Shown here in pieces: positions 27,191 to 36,933 of a stretch of 64,000 nt of DNA (position 1 is the stretch's first letter; every line of letters starts with the position of its first letter). This stretch comes from Microcella indica (GTDB lineage Bacteria > Actinomycetota > Actinomycetes > Actinomycetales > Microbacteriaceae). A program made the position numbers and the translations under genes. The notes beneath the pieces are model-generated. The model ran no database searches. It worked only from the letters and a program-made list of their open reading frames with translations, and was not told where the DNA came from. The stretch covers positions 2,480,001-2,544,000 of the forward strand of contig NZ_CP058670.1 of NCBI RefSeq assembly GCF_013414345.1, given 5' to 3'.

Positions 27191-28174
27191 CTACCCGCGT
27201 GCGCGAGCGATGAGGTCGTCGCGCGGGTTCTCAGCCGGCAGGGACTCCGCGAACTCGCGCAGCTTCTTCGTGCTCTCGGCGCTCACGTGCGCGGGCACCG
27301 CGACCTGCACGGTCGCGAGCAGGTCGCCCGTGCCCTTCGGCGTCGTCACGCCGCGGCCCTTGACGCGCAGCACGCGGCCGCTCGGTGTTCCCGGAGCGAC
27401 CTTGAGCTTGACCGGGTCGCCCCCGAGGGTCGGCACCTCGATCGTCGCGCCGAGGGTCGCCTCGACGAAGGTCACGGGCACGTCGACGCGCAGGTTGAGA
27501 CCGTCCCGCTCGAAGACGGGATGCTTGCGCACCGAGACCGTGAGCACGAGGTCACCGGCGGGACCGCCGTCGATGCTGCGCTCGCCCTTGCCCTTGAGGC
27601 GGATCTTCTGACCGTCCGAGACCCCCGCGGGAATCTTGACCGTGAGCGGCTTGCCGCCCTGGCGCTCGAGGGTGACCGTGTCCCCCTGGATCGCGGTGAG
27701 GAACTCCAGGGACACCGAGGCGGTCTGGTCGCGACCCTTGGTCGGGCCGCCGTAGCCGCGGAAACCGCCCGTCGTCTGGCCGAACCGGCCGTCGCCGAAC
27801 ATGCCGCCGAAGATGTCCTCGAAACCGCCGGCGCCGCCTTGCTGGGCGCGGCGACCACCGGCGCCGCCGCCGAACATGCCGCCGAAGACGTCCTCGAATC
27901 CGCCCTGCCCGCCGCCGCCGGCGGTGAAACGGGCTCCCGAGCCCATCGCGCGCAACTGGTCGTACTCGGCGCGCTGGGCCGGGTCGGCGAGGACGGCGTG
28001 CGCCTCGCTGATCTCCTTGAAGCGTGCCTCCGCAGTCGCGTCGTCGGGGTTCGAGTCAGGGTGGTACTTGCGAGCGAGGGCACGGTAGGCCTTCTTGAGG
28101 TCTGCCGCCGAGACGTCCTTCGGCACGCCGAGAACGGCGTAGAAGTCCTTCTCGAACCAGTCGTTGCTGGCCAT
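27191..28174 (-). CDS. dnaJ: DnaJ-type co-chaperone lacking the zinc domain
   Basis: A 327-aa J-domain protein. The J domain (about residues 8-75) contains the HPD motif in RKYHPDSNP. A Gly/Phe region with two related copies of GGFED(V/I)FGGMFG follows, then the C-terminal peptide-binding domains. No CxxCxGxG zinc repeats are present, so it is a class B (CbpA-like) J-protein. It is the third gene of the dnaK operon, 9 nt after grpE, with ribosome site GGAGGG. Confidence 0.9.
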   Translation of the reverse strand: MASNDWFEKDFYAVLGVPKDVSAADLKKAYRALARKYHPDSNPDDATAEARFKEISEAHAVLADPAQRAEYDQLRAMGSGARFTAGGGGQGGFEDVFGGMFGGGAGGRRAQQGGAGGFEDIFGGMFGDGRFGQTTGGFRGYGGPTKGRDQTASVSLEFLTAIQGDTVTLERQGGKPLTVKIPAGVSDGQKIRLKGKGERSIDGGPAGDLVLTVSVRKHPVFERDGLNLRVDVPVTFVEATLGATIEVPTLGGDPVKLKVAPGTPSGRVLRVKGRGVTTPKGTGDLLATVQVAVPAHVSAESTKKLREFAESLPAENPRDDLIARARG

Positions 28175-28183
28175 GTCGCCCTC

Positions 28184-28867
28184 CTAGTTCTCGGGAACCG
28201 AGACGGCCACCTTCGCCGGGCGCACGAGCTTCTCCCCGAGGGCGTAGCCGACCTCGATCACATCGGCGACGGTGTTCGACGTCGCCTCCGCGCTCGGCAG
28301 CTGCACGAGGGCCTCGTGCAGGGCCGGGTCGAAAGGCTCGCCGATCTCGCCCACGCGTCGCAGGCCGTACCGCTCGAAGCTGCTGCGCATCTTCTGCGCC
28401 ACGAGTTCGAGCGGGCTGCCCTCGAGGTCGCCGTGCGAGGCCGCACGATCCAGGTCGTCGATCGCCGGCAGAAGGGAGCGGATCACCTCGGCGACGACCG
28501 CTTCGCGGTTCGCCGCGCGATCGCGCTCGACGCGCGTGCGGAAGTTCGCGAGCTCGGCCTCCGCGCGCGCAGCGCGGTCCCGGTACTCCTCGATCTCCTT
28601 CGCCCCAGCCTCCGAGAGGATGTGGTCGATGTCGGCATCGAGCGAGTTGCCCGACTCCGAGACCTCCACGTCGGCATCCTCGACGGCGAAGAGCTCGTCG
28701 AGCTCCTCGGCATCCGTCGTCGCGCCGTCCTCGGCGAGAGGGGCGTCGTCGTCGCGAGCAGCCTGATCACTGTGCTCGTCACCGTGTTCGTCGGCCGCGG
28801 CCGGGGTGGGGGTGCCCTCCTCGGGCACCTCCGCCCCGTCCTCGTTCTTGCGCTTCTTGGCCGCCAT
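28184..28867 (-). CDS. grpE: Nucleotide exchange factor GrpE
   Basis: A 227-aa GrpE, longer than usual at the N-terminus because of about 85 acidic, probably disordered residues (runs of E, D, A and T). The long dimer helix and the C-terminal beta domain are clear: LANFRTRVERDRAANRE, LLPAIDDLDRAASHGD, GEPFDPALHEALVQ and ADVIEVGYALGEKLVRPAKV. It releases ADP from DnaK. It starts 4 nt after the dnaK stop. Confidence 0.93.
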   Translation of the reverse strand: MAAKKRKNEDGAEVPEEGTPTPAAADEHGDEHSDQAARDDDAPLAEDGATTDAEELDELFAVEDADVEVSESGNSLDADIDHILSEAGAKEIEEYRDRAARAEAELANFRTRVERDRAANREAVVAEVIRSLLPAIDDLDRAASHGDLEGSPLELVAQKMRSSFERYGLRRVGEIGEPFDPALHEALVQLPSAEATSNTVADVIEVGYALGEKLVRPAKVAVSVPEN

Positions 28868-28871
28868 CGGC

Positions 28872-30752
28872 TTACTTCTTGTCCTTGTCGGCGTCCGAGT
28901 CAGACTTCTCGTCCTCGTCGTCGACGATCTCGGCGTCGACGACGTCCTCATCGTCGTCCTCGGCCGGCGCCTCGGGCTGCTCGCCCGCGGCGGCTTCCGC
29001 CTGCGAGGCCGCGTAGATGGCCTCGCCGAGCTTCGTCTGCGACTGGTTGAGGGTGTCGAACGCCGACTTCACGGCGTCGTCGTCGTCACCGGCGAGCGCC
29101 GTCTTGAGAGCATCCACATCGGCCTGCACCTCGCTCTTGACGTCGTCGGGGAGGTTCTCCTCGTTCTCCTTGATGAGCTTCTCGATCGAGTAGGCGAGCT
29201 GCTCGGAGTTGTTGCGCAACTCGGCCTTCTCGCGACGCTCCTTGTCCTCGGCGGCGTGCTCCTCGGCCTCGCGGATCATGCGCTCGATGTCGTCCTTCTC
29301 GAGCGAGGATCCGCCCGTGATGGTCATCGACTGCTCCTTGCCAGTGCCCTTGTCCTTCGCGCTCACGTGCACGATGCCGTTGGCATCGATGTCGAAGGTC
29401 ACCTCGACCTGAGGGATGCCCCGAGGCGCGGGCGCGATGCCGGTGAGCTCGAACGTGCCGAGGTTCTTGTTGTCCCGCGTGAACTCGCGCTCGCCCTGGA
29501 AGACCTGGATCGCCACGGAGGGCTGGTTGTCGTCCGCCGTCGTGAAGGTCTCACTGCGCTTGGTCGGGATGGCCGTGTTGCGCTCGATGAGCTTGGTCAT
29601 GATGCCGCCCTTGGTCTCGATGCCGAGGCTGAGGGGCGTGACGTCGATGAGCAGGACGTCCTTGCGCTCGCCCTTGAGGACGCCCGCCTGGAGGGCCGCG
29701 CCCACGGCGACGACCTCGTCGGGGTTGACGCCCTTGTTGGGCTCCTTGCCGCCTGTCATCTTCTTGACGAGCTCGTTGACCGCGGGCATGCGGGTCGAGC
29801 CGCCGACGAGCACCACATGGGCGATGTCGTCGACCTTGACCCCGGCCTCCTTGATGACATCTTCGAAGGGCTTCTTGGTGCGGTCGAGCAGGTCGCTCGT
29901 GAGCTCTTCGAACTTGGCGCGGCTCAGCGACTCGTCGAGGTTGGCTGGGCCGTTCTCGGTGAGCGAGAGGTACGGCAGCTGGATGTTGGTGCTCGTGGAG
30001 CTCGAGAGCTCCTTCTTCGCCTGCTCGGCGGCCTCCTTGAGGCGCTGCTTGGCGATCTTGTCCTTCGTGACGTCGACGCCCGTCGAGTCCTTGAAGCGCT
30101 TGACGAGGTAGTCGACCACGCGCTCATCCCAGTCGTCGCCGCCGAGCCGGTTGTCACCGGAGGTCGCCTTGACCTGGATGGTGCTGAAGTCGTCGTCCTT
30201 GCCCACCTCGAGCAGGCTCACGTCGAAGGTTCCGCCACCGAGGTCGAAGACCAGGATGAGCTCGTCCTCCTTGCCCTTGTCGAGCCCGTAGGCGAGGGCC
30301 GCCGCGGTCGGCTCGTTGATGATGCGCAGCACGTTCAGCCCCGCGATCTCGCCGGCCTCCTTCGTGGCCTGGCGCTCAGCGTCGTTGAAGTAGGCGGGCA
30401 CGGTGATGACGGCGTCGGTGACGCTCTCGCCCAGGTACTGTTCGGCGTCGCGCTTGAGCTTGGCGAGAATGCGCGCGCTGATCTCCTGCGGCGTGTACTT
30501 CTTGTCGTCGATCGCCTGGGTCCAGTCGGTGCCCATGTGGCGCTTGACGCTCGCGATGGTGCGGTCGACGTTGGTGACGGCCTGGCGCTTGGCGGTCTCG
30601 CCGACGAGCACCTCGCCGTCCTTGGTGAAGGCCACGACGGAGGGCGTGGTGCGGAAGCCCTCTGCGTTGGCGATGACGGTGGGTTCTCCACCTTCGAGGA
30701 CGGAGACGACGGAGTTCGTGGTTCCGAGGTCGATGCCGACGGCACGTGCCAT
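28872..30752 (-). CDS. dnaK: Molecular chaperone DnaK (Hsp70)
   Basis: A 626-aa Hsp70. The ATPase domain opens with [14 protein letters not shown] and contains [13 protein letters not shown] and [12 protein letters not shown]; the substrate domain (from about 385) contains [14 protein letters not shown]; the C-terminal lid ends in a strongly acidic tail ([16 protein letters not shown]). It is the first gene of dnaK-grpE-dnaJ-hspR. A ribosome site AAGGAG precedes the ATG. Two HAIR-like sites lie upstream at 30806-30826 and 30869-30889. Confidence 0.97.
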   Translation of the reverse strand: MARAVGIDLGTTNSVVSVLEGGEPTVIANAEGFRTTPSVVAFTKDGEVLVGETAKRQAVTNVDRTIASVKRHMGTDWTQAIDDKKYTPQEISARILAKLKRDAEQYLGESVTDAVITVPAYFNDAERQATKEAGEIAGLNVLRIINEPTAAALAYGLDKGKEDELILVFDLGGGTFDVSLLEVGKDDDFSTIQVKATSGDNRLGGDDWDERVVDYLVKRFKDSTGVDVTKDKIAKQRLKEAAEQAKKELSSSTSTNIQLPYLSLTENGPANLDESLSRAKFEELTSDLLDRTKKPFEDVIKEAGVKVDDIAHVVLVGGSTRMPAVNELVKKMTGGKEPNKGVNPDEVVAVGAALQAGVLKGERKDVLLIDVTPLSLGIETKGGIMTKLIERNTAIPTKRSETFTTADDNQPSVAIQVFQGEREFTRDNKNLGTFELTGIAPAPRGIPQVEVTFDIDANGIVHVSAKDKGTGKEQSMTITGGSSLEKDDIERMIREAEEHAAEDKERREKAELRNNSEQLAYSIEKLIKENEENLPDDVKSEVQADVDALKTALAGDDDDAVKSAFDTLNQSQTKLGEAIYAASQAEAAAGEQPEAPAEDDDEDVVDAEIVDDEDEKSDSDADKDKK

Positions 30753-30805
30753 GGTGGTGCTCCTTCTGGTGTTGGGGTGACGCTCTGAAGTCGGGGGCGC
30801 GAAAG

Positions 30806-30826
30806 GTTGAGTCGCGCGATATCAAG
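30806..30826. promoter_or_regulatory. HAIR-like operator 1 of the dnaK operon
   Basis: GTTGAGT-N7-TATCAAG on the plus strand, an imperfect match to CTTGAGT-N7-ACTCAAG, 54 bp upstream of dnaK. Confidence 0.7.
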
Positions 30827-30868
30827 TTTGAGAGACCGGATGCTCGGTGTCAAGTCGAGGGGTGAAAA

Positions 30869-30889
30869 CTTGAGCTGCCCTGGCTCAAC
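30869..30889. promoter_or_regulatory. HAIR-like operator 2 of the dnaK operon
   Basis: CTTGAGC-N7-GCTCAAC, a nearly symmetrical HAIR variant 63 bp (about six helical turns) centre to centre from operator 1, which would place two HspR dimers on the same DNA face. Confidence 0.7.
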
Positions 30890-30958
30890 TCTCAGGGTTC
30901 TGGCGCTTGGTCTTGCGAATGTGCGCGCGATCGCTACCGGCTGTTCACCGGCTCGCAG

Positions 30959-30964
30959 TAGCGT
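30959..30964 (+). promoter_or_regulatory. -10 box of a leaderless MFS gene
   Basis: TAGCGT ends 6 nt before the ATG at 30971. Confidence 0.5.
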
Positions 30965-30970
30965 GAGCGC

Positions 30971-32428
30971 ATGACTGAGAAGCCCGGCGACAACGACGTC
31001 GACACGCCCTCCTCTTCCATCGAGCCGCCGACGGTCGCCCGCACGGGTGCCGTCGCCGCCGCGGGTGGCCCGTTCAGCGAGAAGCCCGTTCCCCGCCGGC
31101 AGGTGTGGTCATGGGCACTGTGGGATTGGGCGACGCAGCCCTTCAACACGGTCATCCTCACCTTCGTCTTCGCCGCCCTCTACTTGACATCCGATGCCTT
31201 CATCGATCCGGCGGTGGTCGCGCTCGGTACGGAAGACCCGGAGTACCGGCGCGCGATCGACGGGCTCTCCGCGAACTACGGCGTCGCGACTCTCATCGCG
31301 GGCCTTCTCATCGCCCTCGTCGCCCCCGTGCTCGGCCAGCGCGCCGACGCCGCGGGCAATCGCAAGCTCTGGCTCGGCATCGGCACGGGTCTCCTCATCG
31401 TCTGTACCGCTGGCCTGTTCTTCGTCGAGGCCATGCCGGAGTTCTTCTGGCTCGGCGCGATGCTCATCGCCGCCGGCTCGGTCTTCGGCGAGATCGCGGG
31501 CGTCAACTACAACGCCATGCTCAAGCAGGTCTCGACCCGCGCGACGATCGGCCGCGTGAGCGGACTCGGCTGGGGCTTCGGCTACCTCGGCGGGATCGTG
31601 GCGATGATCATCGTCGTCGTCGCGCAGACCTTCGACTTCTTCGGCCTGCCGCTCGACAACGGCATGCCCTTCCGCATCATCGCCCTCGGCTGCGCGGTGT
31701 GGACGCTCATCTTCGCCATCCCGATCTTCCTCAACGTTCCCGAGTCGGAGCCCGCCGCCGACCGCCCGCGCGTCAACTTCTTCCGCTCCTACGTGGTGCT
31801 GTGGCACGACATCGTCGATCTGTTCCGCACGGCCCGTCAGACCTTCTGGTTCCTGCTCGCCGCCGCCGTCTACCGCGACGGGCTTGCGGGTGTCTTCACG
31901 TTCGGCGCGATCCTCGCCTCCGTCGCCTTCGGCTTCAGCGCCAACGAGGTCATCATCTTCGGCATCGCCGCGAACCTCATCGCGGGAGTCTCCACGATCT
32001 TCGCCGGTCGCCTCGACGACAAGTTCGGCGCACGCCGCGTCATCCTCTTCGCTCTCGCCGGGCTCAGTGTCTCGGGCGTTCTGGTCTTCCTGCTCGAGCC
32101 CGCGGGCGTCGTCGTGTTCTGGATCTTCGGCCTTGCCCTCACCGCCTTTGTCGGTCCCGTGCAGGCCGCGAGTCGTTCGCTCCTTGCGCGCGTCACCCCC
32201 GCCGGACGCGAGGGTGAGATCTTCGGCCTCTATGCCACGACGGGTCGCGCCGTCAGCTTCCTCGCCCCTGCCGCATGGGCCGGGTTCATTTCGACGGCGT
32301 CGGCTCTCGGTTCCCCCAACGCAACCCTGTGGGGCGTGCTCGGCATCGTCGTGATCCTCGCCATCGGCTTCGTGCTCATGCTCTTCGTGAAGCCCGGCGA
32401 GCACGCTTCCCTCGCCTCCCGCAGCTAG
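30971..32428 (+). CDS. UMF1/Atg22-like MFS transporter
   Basis: A 485-aa protein with about twelve transmembrane helices after a polar N-terminus of some 45 residues. WSWALWDWATQPFNTVILTF at the first helix is the hallmark of the UMF1 / vacuole-effluxer Atg22-like branch of the major facilitator superfamily. Substrates of bacterial members are not established; amino-acid efflux is suggested by the fungal relatives. It ends 4 nt from the convergent GNAT-AAA+ gene. Confidence 0.85.
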   Translation: MTEKPGDNDVDTPSSSIEPPTVARTGAVAAAGGPFSEKPVPRRQVWSWALWDWATQPFNTVILTFVFAALYLTSDAFIDPAVVALGTEDPEYRRAIDGLSANYGVATLIAGLLIALVAPVLGQRADAAGNRKLWLGIGTGLLIVCTAGLFFVEAMPEFFWLGAMLIAAGSVFGEIAGVNYNAMLKQVSTRATIGRVSGLGWGFGYLGGIVAMIIVVVAQTFDFFGLPLDNGMPFRIIALGCAVWTLIFAIPIFLNVPESEPAADRPRVNFFRSYVVLWHDIVDLFRTARQTFWFLLAAAVYRDGLAGVFTFGAILASVAFGFSANEVIIFGIAANLIAGVSTIFAGRLDDKFGARRVILFALAGLSVSGVLVFLLEPAGVVVFWIFGLALTAFVGPVQAASRSLLARVTPAGREGEIFGLYATTGRAVSFLAPAAWAGFISTASALGSPNATLWGVLGIVVILAIGFVLMLFVKPGEHASLASRS

Positions 32429-32432
32429 AGGG

Positions 32433-33716
32433 CTACGTGCGCGCGAGCGCCTCGATGTCCTCCTCGAACTGCGTGGAGACGACCGACGAGACCGTCGCGC
32501 GGGTCTTCGCGATCGCCTCGAGGTAGTCCTCGGTGGAGGGTCCGAGCTTGTGCTCCCCGCCCTCGCCAAACACCGACTGCTCGAGCGCGGCCTGGGCGGC
32601 CGACCGCGCCGCGAACTCGATGTCGGCCGGCGAGTAGCCGTCGGTGCTCGCGACGATCTGCGCGACGTCGAGGCTGCCCTGCACCGATTCGGGGATGTAC
32701 CGCGACCAGATCGCCTCCCGAGCCGCGGCGTCCGGCAGCCCGATCGGGATCACGTAGTCGAATCGACCGTGGCGGAGGAACGCCGCGTCGAGTGCGCGGA
32801 TGAAGTTCGTCGCGCATATCAGCAGCCGCCCCGGGGAGTCGCGGAAGGCCGGGATGATCTTGAGCAGCTCGTTGGTGACGCCCTGCATGGCCGACGGCGG
32901 CTCCCCGCCGCGCTGCGCCGCGATCTCCTCGACCTCGTCGATGAAGACGATGACGTGGTCGAGCTCCGCGATGTTGAGGAACGTCTCCCGCAGCCCCCCG
33001 GCGAGACCCTGGGGGCTGTGCGCGAGACGCGAGGGGAAGACCTCGACGAAGGGCCACTGCAGGCGCGACGCCACCGCCTTCGCGAAGGTCGTCTTGCCGG
33101 TGCCGGGAGGGCCGAAGAGCACGATCGACCGTGGCGGCTCCACACCGAACTGCTCCGCGAGAGCCGGGTCGGCGAGCGGGAGGACGAGTCGTCGCTCGAG
33201 CAGCTCCTTCTCCGCGTGCATGCCCGCGATCGATCCCCACAGATCGCGAGGCAGGATGCGCCCACCGAGGTCGCGCAGCACCGACAGCTCACGCTGCTTG
33301 ACGGGAATCTCGCGCTCGAAGTAGCTCAAGTGAGCTCGATCCTCGAACCCGGCCTTCGTGAGCGCCCCGAACTGCTGCTGCTGATCCGGCACGAGGATCG
33401 ACAGCCGCGTGAGACCCTGCGGCGCCATGCGCTGCTCGAGGGCTGCCAGCAGAGAGCCGGCGATGCCCGATCCGCGCGCCGAGGACGTCACGGCGAGGAA
33501 GACGATCCACCCCTGATCGTGGGCGGCCCGCGCGACGGCGACGCCGAGCACCTCCTCGCCGCGCACGGCGATGACGGCATGATCCTTCTCGCACGAGGCG
33601 AGCACCTCGGCGAGCGCGTACACGGGCTCGACGCCCTCCTCGCGCACTTCGTCCCAGAGGCGCAGGATCGCATCCATGTCGGCGGGCTGGTAGTCGCGAA
33701 GGCGCACGGCGGTCAT
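32433..33716 (-). CDS. GNAT acetyltransferase fused to AAA+ ATPase
   Basis: A 427-aa fusion. Residues 1-135 form a GNAT domain with the acetyl-CoA motif R81-G-S-G-I-A in SSARGSGIAGSLLAALE. Residues about 165-420 form an AAA+ module of the classical (FtsH/spastin-like) type: Walker A GPPGTGKTT (202-210), Walker B VIVFIDEVEE (255-264), sensor 1 LLICATN (298-304) and a candidate arginine finger in RHGRFD (315-320). No protease or substrate-recognition domain is attached. The combination suggests ATP-driven remodelling coupled to acetylation; the target is unknown. Confidence 0.85.
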   Translation of the reverse strand: MTAVRLRDYQPADMDAILRLWDEVREEGVEPVYALAEVLASCEKDHAVIAVRGEEVLGVAVARAAHDQGWIVFLAVTSSARGSGIAGSLLAALEQRMAPQGLTRLSILVPDQQQQFGALTKAGFEDRAHLSYFEREIPVKQRELSVLRDLGGRILPRDLWGSIAGMHAEKELLERRLVLPLADPALAEQFGVEPPRSIVLFGPPGTGKTTFAKAVASRLQWPFVEVFPSRLAHSPQGLAGGLRETFLNIAELDHVIVFIDEVEEIAAQRGGEPPSAMQGVTNELLKIIPAFRDSPGRLLICATNFIRALDAAFLRHGRFDYVIPIGLPDAAAREAIWSRYIPESVQGSLDVAQIVASTDGYSPADIEFAARSAAQAALEQSVFGEGGEHKLGPSTEDYLEAIAKTRATVSSVVSTQFEEDIEALART

Positions 33717-33776
33717 GTCTCATGGTCGCAGGAGCTTCCCGGGAATTCGACCCCGATCACCTGGCAGAGTGAACCC

Positions 33777-34586
33777 ATGACCCCTGGCTCCCCCACGACC
33801 GCGCAGAAGGCCGAAGCGCTCAGCGCCCTCCACGTGCCCGGCGACCCGCTCATCGTGACGAACGTGTGGGACTCCATGACGGCCCGCATCGTCGCCCGCA
33901 CACCGGGGGTGCGCGCGCTCGCGACCGCGAGCCACTCGGTCGCCTTCGCGCTCGGGGTTCCCGACGGCGAGGGCATGACCGTCGAGCAGGCCCTCGACGC
34001 TGCGCGGCGCATCACCGGCTCGACCGAGCTGCCCGTGAGCGTCGACTTCGAGCGCGGGTACGCGAGCGATGCCGCGGGCGTGCGGGACAACGTCGCGCGG
34101 CTCATCGACGCGGGTGCCGCCGGTCTCAACATCGAGGACTCGCTCGACGGCGCGACGAGCGACCGCCGCCCCCTCGAGGAAGCCGCCGCACGCGTCGCCG
34201 CGGCGCGAGCGGCCGCCGACACCGCGGGCGTGCCCCTCGCGATCAACGCGCGCACCGACACCCTCGCAGGCTCTCCCGACAACTGGGACGAAGCGATCGA
34301 CCGCGCTAACGCCTACGTAGACGCGGGGGCGACGAGCATCTTCATGCTCGGCCTCAGCACCGAGCAGAAGGTCGCCGACGCCGTCGCCGCGGTGCGCGCG
34401 CCGATCGCCGTCTTCGCCCACCCGGGCTACCTGTCGCTGCAGCGGCTCGCCGAGCTCGGCGTCGGCCGCGTCTCGTTCGGTCCGCAATCCCTCGGCCTCA
34501 CGCTGCACCACCTCGCGGCGGCCGCGGCGCAGCTCACCGCGCGCGGCGAGTACCCGTCCGAGCTCGCCTACCGCTACGAGTTGTGA
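33777..34586 (+). CDS. Isocitrate lyase/PEP mutase family enzyme
   Basis: A 269-aa TIM-barrel enzyme of the isocitrate lyase/phosphoenolpyruvate mutase superfamily. Family landmarks are NVWDSMTARIV near the N-terminus, ATASHSVAFALG, the metal-binding SVDFERGY, GLNIEDS and INARTDT. It lacks the KKCGH-type catalytic loop of true isocitrate lyase, so a carboxy-PEP mutase, oxaloacetate hydrolase or methylisocitrate-lyase-like role is more likely; the substrate is open. It is divergent from the GNAT-AAA+ gene. Confidence 0.83.
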   Translation: MTPGSPTTAQKAEALSALHVPGDPLIVTNVWDSMTARIVARTPGVRALATASHSVAFALGVPDGEGMTVEQALDAARRITGSTELPVSVDFERGYASDAAGVRDNVARLIDAGAAGLNIEDSLDGATSDRRPLEEAAARVAAARAAADTAGVPLAINARTDTLAGSPDNWDEAIDRANAYVDAGATSIFMLGLSTEQKVADAVAAVRAPIAVFAHPGYLSLQRLAELGVGRVSFGPQSLGLTLHHLAAAAAQLTARGEYPSELAYRYEL

Positions 34587-34596
34587 GGGCTCTCCG

Positions 34597-35085
34597 GTGA
34601 GTGACGACGATCTCGACGCCGTCGGGCCCGGCTGGCAGCCCGACCCCGAGCGCGCAGGCTACGAGCGCTGGTTCGACGGCACCGCCTTCACCGGGCGCGC
34701 CCACCGCGAGCCCGACCTCTTCTCGGCGTTCAGTCCCGCCGTCGCGCGCTCGCTGCGGCCGGGCCCCAATCGGGATGCCCGGCTCGCGCGCCTCGGCATC
34801 GCCCTCACGATTCTCGGCTTCGTCACGCAGCTGCTCGCCTCCTCCGGCCTCGTGAGCGTGCGGGGCGTCGACGACACGGCCCTCGTGCTGCTCGCGCTCG
34901 CGTTCGCGGCCGCCGTCGCCGCGCTCACCGCCGTGCTCGCGCTGCGCGCGCTGCACCGCGCGCCCCGCCTCGGCGGCAAGGGCATCGCGACGCTCGCGCT
35001 CGGCGTGAGCATCATCCTGGGGCTCGCCCCCGTGCTGCTGCTCGTCGCGATCGGCTTGGCGGGGGGCGCGGGGCTGCCTTCCTAG
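34597..35085 (+). CDS. DUF2510 domain membrane protein
   Basis: A 162-aa protein with an N-terminal DUF2510 motif (GPGWQPDPERAGYERWFDGTAFTGR), a small Trp-rich domain found in many actinobacterial membrane proteins, followed by three hydrophobic segments (about 68-85, 93-116, 132-155). Function unknown. GTG start 10 nt after the preceding gene, so probably in its operon. Confidence 0.72.
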   Translation: MSDDDLDAVGPGWQPDPERAGYERWFDGTAFTGRAHREPDLFSAFSPAVARSLRPGPNRDARLARLGIALTILGFVTQLLASSGLVSVRGVDDTALVLLALAFAAAVAALTAVLALRALHRAPRLGGKGIATLALGVSIILGLAPVLLLVAIGLAGGAGLPS

Positions 35086-35103
35086 CGCGACGAACCGCCC
35101 GGC

Positions 35104-36933
35104 TCAGCGGACACGCACGACCGCGGCCGACCAGGCCGGCAACGAGAGTTCGGCGCCGTCGGAGCGGTCGAGGTGCTCGAAGCGAGCATCCGGCGTCGTC
35201 GCGAGAAGAATGTGCGCTGACCGCTCGCCGCGTCCATCGGCCGCCTCCATCGGGAAGGTCGCCGGCTCGCCGAAGGCGACGCACACGCTCACGAGTCCCG
35301 CAGCGGGATCGTCGAGACCGGCCCCGCGGTCCATGCGGAAACGGCTCGGCGCGGTGTCGGGCGCCGGGCCGCTCGACTCGGCGCCCGTGTGGGCGAAGCG
35401 CGGGTCGGTCAGCTCGGGCGTCGCGCGGCGCAGCGCGAGGAGGGCGCGGTGCAGGTGGAGCAGCCGAGCGTGGCGGTCGTCATCGAGCTCCTCCCAGTGC
35501 AGTCGCGCACTCGCGAACGTCGCCGGGTCCTGCGGGTCGGGCACGACCGACTCGTCCCAGCCCATCTTCACGAACTCGGCGAGGCGCCCCTCGGCGGTCG
35601 CCCGGCCCAGCTCGGGCTCGAGGTGCGAGGTGAAGAACGGCCACGGCGTCGACGCGCCCCATTCCTCACCCATGAAGAGCATGGGCGTGTAGGGGGTGGT
35701 GAGGTTCAGCACCGCCGTGACCGCGAGCTGGTCCTCGGTGAGCGACTGCGAGAGCCGGTCACCCGCGGCACGATTGCCGATCTGGTCGTGGTTCTGCGCG
35801 TAGGAGATCAGTCGCCAGGTGGGCACCTCGGCCGGTACGGGATGCCCGTGCTCCCGCTCGCGGAAGCTCGAGTAGCTCCCATCGTGGAAGAAGCCGTGCG
35901 CGCTCGTCTTCGCCAGGGCGCCCTCGCTCGCGAAGTCGGCGTAGTAGCCGTTCGCCTCGCCCGTGACCGCCGTGTGGATCGCGTGGTGGTGGTCGTCACT
36001 CCACTGCGCATGCAGGCCGTAGCCGCCGGCCTCGCGAGGAAGGATCAGCCTGGGGTCGTTGAGGTCGCTCTCGGCGATGAGGGTAAGCGGGCGGCCGAGG
36101 TGCGCGGAGCGCGCATCCGTCTCCTCCGCCATCGCCTGCAGGATGTGGTTCTCCGGATCGTCGACGAGCGCGTGCACGGCGTCGAGCCGCAGGCCGTCGA
36201 CATGGAAGTCGTCGAACCACATCGCGAGGTTGTCGAGCACGTAGCGGCGCACCTCGGGGTGACCGACGTTGACCGAGTCGCCCCACGTGTTCGCACTCGC
36301 CTCGAGCAGGTACGGGCCGAAGCGCGGCAGGTAGTTGCCGCTCGGGCCGAGGTGGTTGTAGACGACGTCCTGCACGACGGCGAGTCCGCGGGCGTGGCAC
36401 GCGTCGACGAAGCGCCGGTAGCCCTCGGGCCCGCCGTACAGCTCGTGCACCGCGTACCAGGCGACGCCGTCGTAGCCCCAGTTGTGCGTGCCGTTGAACC
36501 CGTTGACCGGCAGCAGCTCGATCGTGTCGATGCCGAGGTCGACGAGGTGGTCGAGTCGCGCGATCGCCCCGTCGAAGGTTCCTTCGGGGGAATACGTGCC
36601 GATGTGCAGCTCGTAGAGCACGCTGCCGGCGAGCTGTCGGCCCGTCCACCCGGCGTCCGTCCAGTCGAACGCGGTCGGGTCGTCGAAGGCGCTGAGCCCG
36701 TGCACGCCATCGGGCAGGCGGCGGGAGCGCGGGTCGGGCAAGGGGTGCTCATCGCTGGAGTTCTCATCAGGGTCCAGCAGGAATCCGTAGCGGTCGCCCA
36801 GCTCGAGAGCACCGGGCGCGACCCACCACTCGCCGTCGGGGTGCATCTCGACCCGCGCGGTCTCGGAGCCCCGTACGCGGTGCAGGGCGACCTGCGCGGC
36901 GAGGGGGGCCCAGACCCGGGCATCCGTCGTCAT
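35104..36933 (-). CDS. treZ: Malto-oligosyltrehalose trehalohydrolase
   Basis: A 609-aa GH13 enzyme that releases trehalose from maltooligosyl-trehalose. An N-terminal carbohydrate-binding beta domain is followed by the barrel with [14 protein letters not shown], the nucleophile region [11 protein letters not shown] (about residue 248) and the acid/base LIAESDLND (about 284). It is the last gene of treX-treY-treZ and starts with ATG overlapping the treY stop by 4 nt. Confidence 0.95.
   Translation of the reverse strand: MTTDARVWAPLAAQVALHRVRGSETARVEMHPDGEWWVAPGALELGDRYGFLLDPDENSSDEHPLPDPRSRRLPDGVHGLSAFDDPTAFDWTDAGWTGRQLAGSVLYELHIGTYSPEGTFDGAIARLDHLVDLGIDTIELLPVNGFNGTHNWGYDGVAWYAVHELYGGPEGYRRFVDACHARGLAVVQDVVYNHLGPSGNYLPRFGPYLLEASANTWGDSVNVGHPEVRRYVLDNLAMWFDDFHVDGLRLDAVHALVDDPENHILQAMAEETDARSAHLGRPLTLIAESDLNDPRLILPREAGGYGLHAQWSDDHHHAIHTAVTGEANGYYADFASEGALAKTSAHGFFHDGSYSSFREREHGHPVPAEVPTWRLISYAQNHDQIGNRAAGDRLSQSLTEDQLAVTAVLNLTTPYTPMLFMGEEWGASTPWPFFTSHLEPELGRATAEGRLAEFVKMGWDESVVPDPQDPATFASARLHWEELDDDRHARLLHLHRALLALRRATPELTDPRFAHTGAESSGPAPDTAPSRFRMDRGAGLDDPAAGLVSVCVAFGEPATFPMEAADGRGERSAHILLATTPDARFEHLDRSDGAELSLPAWSAAVVRVR

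Noticed and set aside
28806-30788. A plus-strand frame of 660 codons opposite dnaK
   Set aside because: Antisense shadow of dnaK caused by codon bias.
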